Of a DNA stretch of 64,000 nt, positions 50,421 through 58,603 are shown one piece after another (positions within the stretch are counted from its first letter, which is position 1; every line of letters starts with the position of its first letter). Where the stretch lies: NCBI RefSeq assembly GCF_024206495.1, contig NZ_JAMBPQ010000015.1:106764-170763 (forward strand), written 5' to 3'. The notes under the pieces are model-generated. The model did not search any database. It was not told where the DNA came from and saw nothing but the letters and a program-made list of their open reading frames with translations. This DNA is from Paraburkholderia sp. CNPSo 3272. Its GTDB lineage: Bacteria > Pseudomonadota > Gammaproteobacteria > Burkholderiales > Burkholderiaceae. Both the position numbers and the translations under genes were made by a program.

Positions 50421-51497
50421 CTAGCCCAAACGCTTGCCTGTAGCCGGATCGAAGAAATGCAGGCGCGCCGGCGGCAGGTGCACCGCCAGCCGCTCGCCGG
50501 GCGTGGGCCGCGTTTCGTGCGGCAGGCGCACCACCACATCCGCGCTGCCCCAGCGGCCGTGCGCGAGGTTGTCCGCGCCGAGCAGCTCACAGGTCTCGAC
50601 TTCGAGCGTGACGGGCTCGTTGGCGCCGCGCGCGTGCATATGCTCGGGGCGCACGCCCAGCACGCAATCCGCGCCCTTGGGCAGCCAGGCCGGCGCATCG
50701 CCAAGCGGCAGATGCGGCCCGTTGCCCGCGATTTCGAAGCGCCGGCCGTCGTCGCTCACGCGCCCGCGCAGCAGGTTCATGGCCGGCGAGCCGATGAAGC
50801 TCGCCACGAACATCGAAGCGGGCCGGTCGTACACTTCGCTCGGCGTGCCGATCTGCTCCGCGCGCCCGCCGTTGAGCACCATCACGCGCTGCGCGAGCGT
50901 CATCGCCTCGATCTGGTCGTGCGTGACGTACAGGCTCGTCGTACGCAAACGCGCATGCAGACGCTGGATTTCAAGGCGCATCTGCACGCGCAGCTTCGCG
51001 TCGAGGTTCGAGAGCGGTTCGTCGAACAGAAACACCGAAGGCTCGCGCACGATCGCGCGGCCCATCGCCACACGCTGACGCTGGCCGCCCGAAAGCTCGC
51101 GCGGCTTGCGCTCCAGCAGCTTGCCCAGTTCGAGGATTTCGGCGGCCGCCGCCACGCGCGAGTCGATCGTCGCGCGGTCGAGCCCCTGCAGCTTGAGGCT
51201 GTAGCCCATGTTGCGCGCGACCGTCATGTGCGGATAGAGCGCGTAGTTCTGGAACACCATGGCGATGTCGCGATCCTTGGGCTCCACGCGATTGACCACC
51301 TTCTCGCCGATGGCGATCTCGCCCGACGTGATCGTTTCCAGCCCCGCGACCATGCGCAGCAGCGTGGACTTCCCGCAGCCCGACGGGCCGACGAGCACCA
51401 TGAATTCGCCGTCCGCCACCTGCACGTCGATGCCGTGCAACACCTGTTGCTCGCCGTCGTACGACTTCGTGACGCCCCGTATGCTCAATGCCGCCAT
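50421..51497 (-). CDS. ugpC: Glycerol-3-phosphate/sugar ABC transporter ATPase, UgpC-like
   Basis: A 358-aa ATPase of the MalK/UgpC group. It has Walker A GPSGCGKSTLLRMV, Q-loop FQNYALYPHMTV, signature ELSGGQRQRVAMGRA, Walker B VFLFDEPLSNLDAKLR and switch VTHDQIEAMTL. The C-terminal TOBE domain (VLGVRPEHM) is used in this group for regulation by enzyme IIA-Glc or other proteins. ATG 51497 follows a GGGGGA site, 25 bp after ugpE. It powers the UgpAE permease. The closest E. coli system imports sn-glycerol 3-phosphate and its diesters. Confidence 0.85.
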   Translation of the reverse strand: MAALSIRGVTKSYDGEQQVLHGIDVQVADGEFMVLVGPSGCGKSTLLRMVAGLETITSGEIAIGEKVVNRVEPKDRDIAMVFQNYALYPHMTVARNMGYSLKLQGLDRATIDSRVAAAAEILELGKLLERKPRELSGGQRQRVAMGRAIVREPSVFLFDEPLSNLDAKLRVQMRLEIQRLHARLRTTSLYVTHDQIEAMTLAQRVMVLNGGRAEQIGTPSEVYDRPASMFVASFIGSPAMNLLRGRVSDDGRRFEIAGNGPHLPLGDAPAWLPKGADCVLGVRPEHMHARGANEPVTLEVETCELLGADNLAHGRWGSADVVVRLPHETRPTPGERLAVHLPPARLHFFDPATGKRLG

Positions 51498-51522
51498 GCC
51501 GTCCCCCGAATTGCATCCATGC

Positions 51523-52368
51523 TCATTTCTCCACGTCCACGAGGCCGCGCACGAACCAGCGCTGCATGGCCAGCACCACCACGAGCGGCGGCAGCATGGC
51601 GATCATCGTCGCGCACATCACGAGATGCCATTGTGTCGCCGCGTCGCCGCTCGAAATCATGCTCTTGATGCCCACCACGGCGGTCGTCATCGAAGCCGTG
51701 CTCGACATGAGAATCGGCCACAGATACTGGTTCCAGCCGTAAATGAACGTAATGACGAACAGCGACGCGATGTTCGTTTTGGAAAGCGGCAGGACGACGT
51801 CCCAGAAGAAACGCAGCGGCCCCGCGCCGTCGATACGCGCGGCCTCGATCAGCTCGTTCGGCAGCGTGAGGAAGAACTGGCGGAACAGAAACGTGGCCGT
51901 GGCCGAAGCGATGAGCGGCAGCGTGAGGCCCGCGTAAGTGTTCGTGAGGCGCAGCGTGGCCGCGACTTGCACCGTGGGGAAAATGCGCACTTCCACGGGC
52001 AGCATGAGCGTCACGAAGATCAGCCAGAACGCGAGACGCCGGAACGGAAACCGGAAAAACACGATCGCATAGGCCGAGATGATCGATATGGCGATCTTGC
52101 CCACCGAAATCACGAGCGCCGTGATGACGCTGTTCATGAGCATCACGCCGAACGGGCTCGCCGCGCTGCCCGTGCCCACGTTCCATACGGTGGCCATGTT
52201 CGCGAACAGATGGGTACTTGGCACGAGCGAGAGCGGCACCGAGAAGACTTCTTTCTCGTTCATCGTGGCGGCGCAGAACGCCACGTACACGGGAAAGGCC
52301 ACCACCGCCACGCCGAGCAGCAGCATGACGTGGCAGAACAGGTTGAAGTATTTGCGGTTCTCGACCAT
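51523..52368 (-). CDS. ugpE: ABC transporter permease, UgpE-like
   Basis: A 281-aa inner-membrane permease with six helices. The cytoplasmic EAA loop is ELIEAARIDGAGPLRFFWDVVLP, shown here in part as EAARIDGAGPLRFFW, where it contacts the ATPase. Sequence and size match UgpE (NEKEVFSVP and LMNSVITAL are typical). ATG 52368 overlaps the TGA of ugpA by one base (TGATG), so translation is coupled. It forms the channel with UgpA. Confidence 0.85.
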   Translation of the reverse strand: MVENRKYFNLFCHVMLLLGVAVVAFPVYVAFCAATMNEKEVFSVPLSLVPSTHLFANMATVWNVGTGSAASPFGVMLMNSVITALVISVGKIAISIISAYAIVFFRFPFRRLAFWLIFVTLMLPVEVRIFPTVQVAATLRLTNTYAGLTLPLIASATATFLFRQFFLTLPNELIEAARIDGAGPLRFFWDVVLPLSKTNIASLFVITFIYGWNQYLWPILMSSTASMTTAVVGIKSMISSGDAATQWHLVMCATMIAMLPPLVVVLAMQRWFVRGLVDVEK

Positions 52369-53249
52369 CAGTACTGCACCCGTCGTTCGATAAAGCGGAA
52401 CTGGAAGATCGTGAGCGCCGTCACGATCACCATCAGCACGACTGACTGCGCGCCCGAACTGCCGATGTCGAGGCCCCGAAAGCCTTCGTCGAAGATCTTG
52501 TAGACGAGCGTGCGCGTCGCCTGGCCAGGGCCGCCGCCCGTAGCCGCATCGATCACGGGGAAGGTGTCGAAGAGCGCGTAGACCACGTTCACCACGAGCA
52601 GAAAGAAGCTCGTCGGCGAAAGCAGCGGGAACGCAATGCCGAAGAAGCGCCGCACGGGGCCCGCGCCGTCGATGGCGGCCGCCTCGAAAAGCGATTGCGG
52701 GATCGACTGCAGGCCCGCGTAGAAGAACAGGAAGTTATAGCTGATCTGCTGCCAGACCGATGCGATCACAACGAGCGCCATGGCCTGGCCGGGGTTGAGC
52801 GCATGGTTCCACGTCACGCCGAAGCGTGCGAGCGCGAAAGTCACGAGGCCGATGCTCGGGTTGAACAGAAAGCCCCACAACACGGCGGCAATGACGGGCG
52901 CGACCGCATACGGCCAGATCAAAAACGTTTGATAAAAGCGCTTGCCGCGCGTCACATGGTGCGCCATGGCTGCCAGCAGCAGCGAAATGGCGAGGCCGCC
53001 GAACGTGACGAGCGCCGTAAACACGAGCGTCGTCTGCACCGAGGCCAGATAGAGCGGATCGTGCAGGAGCCGCGTGAAGTTGGCGAAGCCGACGAAGACC
53101 GACGACGTGCCGAAGGCGTCCTGGGCCTGGGTGGACTGCAGGAGCGCCACCCCGGCCGGCCACAGGAAAAAGATCACGGTCACCGCAAGCTGCGGGCCGA
53201 CGAGCAGGTACGGCAGCAGGCTCGCCCCAAAGCGGGAGCGTTGTTCCAT
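52368..53249 (-). CDS. ugpA: ABC transporter permease, UgpA-like
   Basis: A 293-aa permease with six helices and the EAA loop EAAAIDGAGPVRRFFGIAFP. Motifs such as LLVGPQLAVTVIFFLWPA and ATGGGPGQATRTLVYKIF match UgpA. ATG 53249 is fixed by a GAGGAG site about 10 nt upstream; the frame is open to 53333 but without homology. It is the first gene of ugpA-ugpE-ugpC. The usual first gene, ugpB for the periplasmic binding protein, is missing: a flavoprotein gene lies in its place. Confidence 0.85.
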   Translation of the reverse strand: MEQRSRFGASLLPYLLVGPQLAVTVIFFLWPAGVALLQSTQAQDAFGTSSVFVGFANFTRLLHDPLYLASVQTTLVFTALVTFGGLAISLLLAAMAHHVTRGKRFYQTFLIWPYAVAPVIAAVLWGFLFNPSIGLVTFALARFGVTWNHALNPGQAMALVVIASVWQQISYNFLFFYAGLQSIPQSLFEAAAIDGAGPVRRFFGIAFPLLSPTSFFLLVVNVVYALFDTFPVIDAATGGGPGQATRTLVYKIFDEGFRGLDIGSSGAQSVVLMVIVTALTIFQFRFIERRVQY

Positions 53250-53560
53250 TGCGTCACTCTCCTCGAGTGGCGGCGTTCGGACGGGCGTGAACACCGGTTG
53301 GCGCGGCTTGTTGATCGAATTGAGCCGCCTCATGGGCGGCGCCGCGCTCGCATTCTAGCCGAGACTCGTGACAATACGGGTCAAAGCGCGGGTCAAAGCA
53401 CGGGACTGGGGGCCGCCCTCGGGCGGCGGGAGCGGGATTGACGCGGGAAGGTATAGGGTGAGAGGGCTGCGCGGCGGGTCGATCGGGCGCGCAGCGTCTT
53501 CCGGTCGGCGAAAGTAACGGGAAGGTCACCGTCCCCTGACTTCATCGCCAGGCTCGCCGC
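53250..53560. other. Intergenic region upstream of ugpA, no ugpB
   Basis: These 311 bp contain no binding-protein gene and no visible remnant of one. A 12-bp tandem repeat, CGGGTCAAAGCG (53377-53388) and CGGGTCAAAGCA (53389-53400), lies about 130 bp before ugpA and could be a regulator site. GC-rich stretches further left (around 53405-53440) can fold. No clear -35/-10 pair is seen. Confidence 0.4.
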
Positions 53561-54802
53561 TCAGGCGAGCGCCGCCGTGGCGAATTTGCCCATGTCCGTG
53601 GCCGGATCGCGCAGCGCATCGAGGTCGAGCTTCACGCCCTTGCCCACGAGCTTCTTGCCGCACAGGAAATCGGGCATCGAATTGACGGCGTCGACCGCGA
53701 GCAGCACGCGATCCTTCAGGTAGTACACCGCGAAGCGCCGCGCTGCCGGGTCGCCGCGCACGATGGCCTCGTCATAGCCTTCGAGCAGGCCCACCGTCTG
53801 CAGCTTGAGGTCGTACTGATCGGACCAGAACCAGGGCGCGTCGCAGGCAGGGCGCGGCTTGCCGACGATCGCGGCGGCCGCGAGCTTCGCCTGCTCCACC
53901 GCGTTGTGCACGCTTTCCAGGCGCCCCGCGCGGCCATAGTGCGCAAGCGGCCGGTGCGCGCAATCGCCGATCGCGAAGACGTCCGGGTCGCTCGTGCGCG
54001 CGTCGTCGTCCACCTGAATGCCGTTGGCGCACGCGATGCCCGCCGCTTTCGCGAGCGCCTCGTTCGGCAAGATGCCGATGCCGACCAGCGCGAGTGTGGC
54101 GGGGACGATCTCGCCGTCCGCCAGCTTCACGCCGGCGAGCTTGCCGCCCTCGCCCACGAGCGCCTCGATCTTCACGTTCAGCCGCAGTTCCACGCCTTGC
54201 GCGCGATGCTCGCTCGCGTAGAACGTGGAAACGGTCTCGCCCGTCACGCGGCCCAGAACGTGCGGCGCGGCTTCGAGCACCGTGACCTCGTGGCCGAGCT
54301 GGCGCGCCGCCGCCGCTGCTTCGAGGCCGATATAACCGGCGCCGATCACCACGAGCTTTTCGCCCGGCTTTACGCGCTCGCGCAGCACGTCGGCGTCGGC
54401 GAGCGAGCGCAGCGCGACCACGCCCGCGAGATCGTGGCCCGGCACCGTCAACGCGCGCGGCGTCGAGCCGGTGGCGAAAATCAGCTTGTCGTATCGAAGC
54501 TGGCTGCCGTCGGCGAGCGTGAGCGTGCGGCTCGCGCGGTCGAGCGACTGCGCGCTCGCGCCGAGCTTCAGCTCGATGCGCTGCTCGTCGTAGAACGCGC
54601 GTGGTTTGAGCCACAGGCGCTCGACGTCGGCCTCGCCCTTCAAATAGGCCTTGCTGAGCGGCGGCCGGTGATAAGGCGGCACCGGTTCTTCTCCGACCAG
54701 CACGACGCGGCCGCCAAACCCGTATTGCCGCAGCAGCGCCGCGGCGTTGCCGCCCGCGTGCCCTGCCCCAACGATCACCACAGTGCTGCCGTCTTCTTGC
54801 AT
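53561..54802 (-). CDS. FAD-dependent ferredoxin reductase-type oxidoreductase
   Basis: A 413-aa flavoprotein of the putidaredoxin/rubredoxin reductase family. The FAD motif is VVIVGAGHAGGNAAALLRQ, the segment PPYHRPPLSKAYLKG is characteristic, the NAD(P)H motif is LVVIGAGYIGLEAAAAARQL, and the C-terminal FAD motif is VFAIGDCAHRP. A reductase C-terminal domain follows (WFWSDQYDLKLQ). It should move electrons from NAD(P)H to a small iron-sulfur protein for an oxygenase. No ferredoxin, P450 or dioxygenase gene is adjacent, so the partner is elsewhere. Confidence 0.85.
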   Translation of the reverse strand: MQEDGSTVVIVGAGHAGGNAAALLRQYGFGGRVVLVGEEPVPPYHRPPLSKAYLKGEADVERLWLKPRAFYDEQRIELKLGASAQSLDRASRTLTLADGSQLRYDKLIFATGSTPRALTVPGHDLAGVVALRSLADADVLRERVKPGEKLVVIGAGYIGLEAAAAARQLGHEVTVLEAAPHVLGRVTGETVSTFYASEHRAQGVELRLNVKIEALVGEGGKLAGVKLADGEIVPATLALVGIGILPNEALAKAAGIACANGIQVDDDARTSDPDVFAIGDCAHRPLAHYGRAGRLESVHNAVEQAKLAAAAIVGKPRPACDAPWFWSDQYDLKLQTVGLLEGYDEAIVRGDPAARRFAVYYLKDRVLLAVDAVNSMPDFLCGKKLVGKGVKLDLDALRDPATDMGKFATAALA

Positions 54803-54965
54803 GTCAGTTCCCGCTTTTCCGCTTTCTACCCGTTAATTCATTTATCGCGCGCATCGGCGCGCCGCGACTCATACGCGCGCTGGAAGCCTCGCGCCTATGG
54901 GCCGCCCGCGCCGTCCGCCGCGTCAGGAACGAGATCATCTCATGGTTCGCGCTTGCACAAGGCAA

Positions 54966-55874
54966 TCAGTCGAAGGCGCGGTCGTTCGGCGCGGCATAGA
55001 GCGCGCGCAGATGTTCGCTCATCGGAAACTCGAAATTCACGCCCTTGGGCGGCACCGGTTTCTCGAACCACTTCGCGTACATCGCATTGATTTCGCCGCT
55101 CTTCATGAGCGCCGCCATCGTGTCGTTCACGAGTTGCCGGAAGTCGGGGTCGCCGTTTCGCATCATTAAGGCATAGGCCTCCGACGACTGCGGCGTGCCC
55201 ACGATCACCCATTCGGAGGCCTTCGCCGTGAGCGAGCGCGTGCCGGCGAGCAGCACGTCGTCCATCATGTAGGCCACTGCGCGGCCCGACACGAGCGTGG
55301 CGCGCCCCTCGGCATAATCGCGCGCGCTGATGATACGCATGTTCATCTGCTTGTCGACGTTCATGCGCCGCAAGATGCGCTCGGACGTCGTGCCCTGGTT
55401 CGTGAGCACCGTCTTGCCCGCGAGATCGGCGAAATCGTGAATGCCCGAGTCCTTGCGCGTGAGCAGGCGCGTGGTTGCGACGAAGAACGTATTGGAGAAG
55501 CTCACCTGGGCCTGGCGTTCCTTCAGGTTCGTCGTGACGCCGCACTCGAGGTCCACGGTGCCGTTCTGTACGAGCGGAATGCGGTTTTGCGAAGTGACGG
55601 GAATGAAACGCACCTGCAGGTTCGGTCGGTTCGTCCTGAGCTTGACTGCGTCGATCACCTTGTCGCAGATGTCCTGCGAAAAGCCGATCACCTGGTGGTC
55701 GCCGATCACGTACGAGAACGGCACCGAGGTCTCGCGATAACCAATGGCGATGATATTCGCCGAGCGGATCTTCTCGAGCGTAGGCTGCGCGACCTGGGCG
55801 GCCGCCGGCTGCAGCAGACAGAGACACGGCGCGATGGCCCCGCAAGCCAGCGACAGCAGCTTCAGTCGGTTCAT
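54966..55874 (-). CDS. Periplasmic amino-acid-binding protein, GltI-like
   Basis: A 302-aa secreted solute-binding protein, the same length as E. coli GltI (glutamate/aspartate). A signal peptide (MNRLKLLSLACGAIAPCLCL) ends near AAAQ. The mature part has IAIGYRETSVPFSYV, GFSQDICDKVIDAV, ECGVTTNLKERQAQVSFSNT and LMMRNGDPDFRQLVNDT, all matching family 3 binding proteins. ATG 55874 follows AAGGACC. No permease or ATPase genes (gltJKL) are beside it, so it is an orphan that must use components coded elsewhere. Confidence 0.85.
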   Translation of the reverse strand: MNRLKLLSLACGAIAPCLCLLQPAAAQVAQPTLEKIRSANIIAIGYRETSVPFSYVIGDHQVIGFSQDICDKVIDAVKLRTNRPNLQVRFIPVTSQNRIPLVQNGTVDLECGVTTNLKERQAQVSFSNTFFVATTRLLTRKDSGIHDFADLAGKTVLTNQGTTSERILRRMNVDKQMNMRIISARDYAEGRATLVSGRAVAYMMDDVLLAGTRSLTAKASEWVIVGTPQSSEAYALMMRNGDPDFRQLVNDTMAALMKSGEINAMYAKWFEKPVPPKGVNFEFPMSEHLRALYAAPNDRAFD

Positions 55875-56222
55875 GGGTCGGTCCTTGTCGTCACGCTTCG
55901 TCTCCCGGAGCTGTTTCGCGCGGTCGAAGCATACTATTTGTCGCCACAATCGATCATCGCGCAACATGCGGGAAAGACCAGACGCTTCCCGAGATGTTAA
56001 GCCGATCATGAAATAAAGCAGCGAACATGGCCGCCGCTTTTCATCGCTCATGCAGCGCAATCGCCACGCCGGTGCATGAAGAAATCGTAGCGAAAGGCAA
56101 CAAATGTTGTCAATCGTTTGTAAGCAACAGGAAGACGCGCGGAACGTCGCCGGCCCCGGACCAGGCGCTAGAATCGTCGAACCGGGTCTCGACGAACCCC
56201 TTGCACTGGAGGACCGCGCGCC
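55875..56222. other. Divergent intergenic region
   Basis: These 348 bp separate the GltI-like gene (left) from the deoxyribosyltransferase-like gene (right). They contain a 12-bp palindrome CAACA-AA-TGTTG (56098-56109) overlapping a TTGTCA box, a possible regulated promoter reading right. A short AT-rich stretch near 55925-55945 could hold the leftward promoter. No gene is evident. Confidence 0.4.
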
Positions 56223-56747
56223 ATGAATTCGACCCCGCTGCCCCGCCGCTCGCGCGTGTATCTCGCCGGCTTCGACGTCTTCCGGCGCGACGCGCTCGAG
56301 CACGGCGCACGCCTTGTCGCCGCGTGTGCGGAATTCGGCTTCGAGGGCGTCTATCCGCTCGACGCGCAAGCGCCCGCGGACCTCGACGGCCCGCGCCAGG
56401 CCGCGTGGATTTATCGCGCGAATGTCGAATCGATCCGCGCCGCCGATATCGTGATGGCAAACGTCAACGACTTTCGCGGACCCGGCGAACCCGACTCCGG
56501 CACCGCCTTCGAGATCGGCTATGCGGCCGCGCTAGGCAAGGAAATCTGGGCCTACTCATCCGACGAAGGCACGCTCATCGAACGCGTGCCTTCCATGCCC
56601 GACGCGCAGGGGCGCGTGTGCGAGCGCGGCTATCTGGTGGAGGATTTCGGCCTGGCGAAGAACCTGATGATCGCGTGCGCGGCGCGCCTCGTGCAGGGCG
56701 ACGCGCGCGCGTGTCTCGAAGCCATGGCGCAGGGGCGCACGCCATAA
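56223..56747 (+). CDS. Nucleoside 2-deoxyribosyltransferase-family protein
   Basis: A 174-aa protein of the NDT/Rossmann-like family. The strand-loop YLAGFDVFRRDA at the start binds the sugar, ADIVMANVNDFRGPGEPDSG is the central block, and GTAFEIGYAAALGK carries the catalytic Glu. True NDTs move deoxyribose between nucleobases in purine/pyrimidine salvage. Many bacterial relatives have other N-glycosidic substrates. All main residues are present, so activity is likely. It is monocistronic and ends 46 bp before the convergent S10 peptidase stop. Confidence 0.82.
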   Translation: MNSTPLPRRSRVYLAGFDVFRRDALEHGARLVAACAEFGFEGVYPLDAQAPADLDGPRQAAWIYRANVESIRAADIVMANVNDFRGPGEPDSGTAFEIGYAAALGKEIWAYSSDEGTLIERVPSMPDAQGRVCERGYLVEDFGLAKNLMIACAARLVQGDARACLEAMAQGRTP

Positions 56748-56793
56748 CCGCGTGAACGCGCGTCCAGCGCGTGCGCCGACGCCAGCGAAAAGG

Positions 56794-58467
56794 TCAATGA
56801 TGCATGGTGCTCATCGTGCTCATGCGCTGGAGCGCGCGGATGCGCGCCACCGCGGGACGGTCCGTCACGGCGACTTGATAGAGCTTCGCGACATCGGCCT
56901 TGAGCGCCGTGCGTGAGCCGGCGTCGAGATACACCATGTGCCCAGAGGGATAGAAACGCGCGCTCAGGTTATCGCGCACCTTCTGGTCGAGCAGCGGCAT
57001 CTTCTGCAGGTCGATCACGGTCTGGTAGAACGGCGTGACCAAGTCGTAGTAGCCGTTCGCCGACAGCACGCGCAAATCCGGATTCAGCGCCATCACCGCC
57101 GCGAGATCGCCGGCCGTGTAAAGCACGATATTGCCCTGCGCGTCCACGCCTTTTTGCGCACCCGTCGGGTCGATATGGCCGAAGTTCCAGTTCTTGAACG
57201 CCTGGTCGTTCAGGTCTGTGAACGACGAGTTCGTGCGGAACTTGAGCTGCTCGTTCAGGTAACTGTTCCACATCGCCGTATAGACGCCGCTCACCGCCGT
57301 CATGGTGGGATCGTTGCCGCCCGAGTTGGGGTCGATGTTGCCGGCAATGCCCGTGTCGATGGCGGTCACGCGGCCGTCGTACGAGCCGAGCGCCACGCCC
57401 TTGTCCTTCAGGAGGGAGATCAGAAAAAGCGAATTGCCATGGCTGTCGTACGAGGCGATGTCGAGATTCCAGGACTCCAGCGTTTGCGTGTCGATGCCCG
57501 TGTATTGCGACAAGGTCTTGAGCGTGGCAGGAATGCTCTTGTCGTTCGGATCGGGAAACTTCGAGAGCGCCTGCAGATAATCGGTGCGCGCGAATTGCGC
57601 GACCTGCGCGGCGAACGCCTGCAAGTCCTTCGGCGCGGGCGTCACGCCGAGGCGCTTGTGGTACCACGCGTCGGCGGCCGCCGTGGGCAGCGCGCCCACC
57701 GGATTCCCGCTTTGCGTGTAATCGAGAATCGACGACTGCAGCGTGATGCCGTTCAGATCCACGCCGTCCTCGTGCAGCCGATAGGCCAGCACGCAACTGC
57801 GCGCCGTGCCATACGACTCGCCATAGAGAAACTTCGGCGAATTCCAGCGATCGTTCGCCGTGAGGTAGCGCTTGATGAACTGCTTGAGCGAATCCGCATC
57901 TTGATCCACGCCCCAGAAGTCGCGGTTGTGATGCGGCGCGATCGCGGCCGAATAGCCCGTGCCCACCGGATTGATGAAGATGAGGTCGCTCTTGTCGAGC
58001 AGGCTGTCCGGATTGTCTTCGAGCGTATAGGGCGCGGGCGGCGTGAAGCCCGGCATCGAGGTCTTGATGCGCTTGGGCGCGAACGAGCCGAGCAGCACGA
58101 ACACGGAAGACGAGCCCGGTCCGCCGTTGTAGAAGAACGTGACGGGACGGTCCTGCGCCTGCACGCCGTCCTTCGTGAACGCCACGTAGAAGATCTTGGC
58201 GTCGGGCTGCGAACTGCTCGGATCGACGGTCACGAGGTGACCCGCCGTGGCCGTATAGGCGATGACTTCCTTGCCGATCTGGATGGCGTGATGCGTGATC
58301 GCGGCGTTCTCTGTCATGTCGGTGACGAAGTCGTCGGGACCGTTGCCGTAAGCGGTGGGGTCGAAGCAAGGCTGATCGGGCTGGGAGCGATGCTTGCCGT
58401 TGCCGCTCGCGGGGTTGTCCCCTTGAGCGCCGCCGTTGCCCTTGGTGGACTGCGCTTCGTCGTTCAT
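56794..58467 (-). CDS. S10-family serine carboxypeptidase-like protein
   Basis: A 557-aa peptidase of family S10. The oxyanion-hole motif is FFYNGGPGSSSVFVLLGS, and the nucleophile motif GESYGTAR places Ser218. The catalytic Asp region is LRVLSANGYYDLVTPFY and the His region YPSGHMVYLD. These enzymes remove C-terminal residues at acid pH. The N-terminus is polar and lacks a normal signal peptide, which is odd for this family. ATG 58467 follows GGAGA. It is 136 bp downstream of the S53 peptidase gene on the same strand. Confidence 0.85.
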   Translation of the reverse strand: MNDEAQSTKGNGGAQGDNPASGNGKHRSQPDQPCFDPTAYGNGPDDFVTDMTENAAITHHAIQIGKEVIAYTATAGHLVTVDPSSSQPDAKIFYVAFTKDGVQAQDRPVTFFYNGGPGSSSVFVLLGSFAPKRIKTSMPGFTPPAPYTLEDNPDSLLDKSDLIFINPVGTGYSAAIAPHHNRDFWGVDQDADSLKQFIKRYLTANDRWNSPKFLYGESYGTARSCVLAYRLHEDGVDLNGITLQSSILDYTQSGNPVGALPTAAADAWYHKRLGVTPAPKDLQAFAAQVAQFARTDYLQALSKFPDPNDKSIPATLKTLSQYTGIDTQTLESWNLDIASYDSHGNSLFLISLLKDKGVALGSYDGRVTAIDTGIAGNIDPNSGGNDPTMTAVSGVYTAMWNSYLNEQLKFRTNSSFTDLNDQAFKNWNFGHIDPTGAQKGVDAQGNIVLYTAGDLAAVMALNPDLRVLSANGYYDLVTPFYQTVIDLQKMPLLDQKVRDNLSARFYPSGHMVYLDAGSRTALKADVAKLYQVAVTDRPAVARIRALQRMSTMSTMHH

Positions 58468-58603
58468 GTCGTCTCCACTTTCTGTGTGTTTGCGTTTGAG
58501 ACAGTGAATGCAACTTCGAATGCAACCTCGCATGCAACCCGCATCGCGCCCGCCGCTTGATTCTCGCGCTCAGCTCGCGTCGCGTTGGTGCGCCGCGCTC
58601 ATC

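Noticed and set aside
54966..55874. GltI-like protein as binding protein of the ugp importer
   Set aside because: It belongs to family 3 (polar amino acids), whereas UgpB is a family 1 sugar-type binding protein; a gene also lies between.
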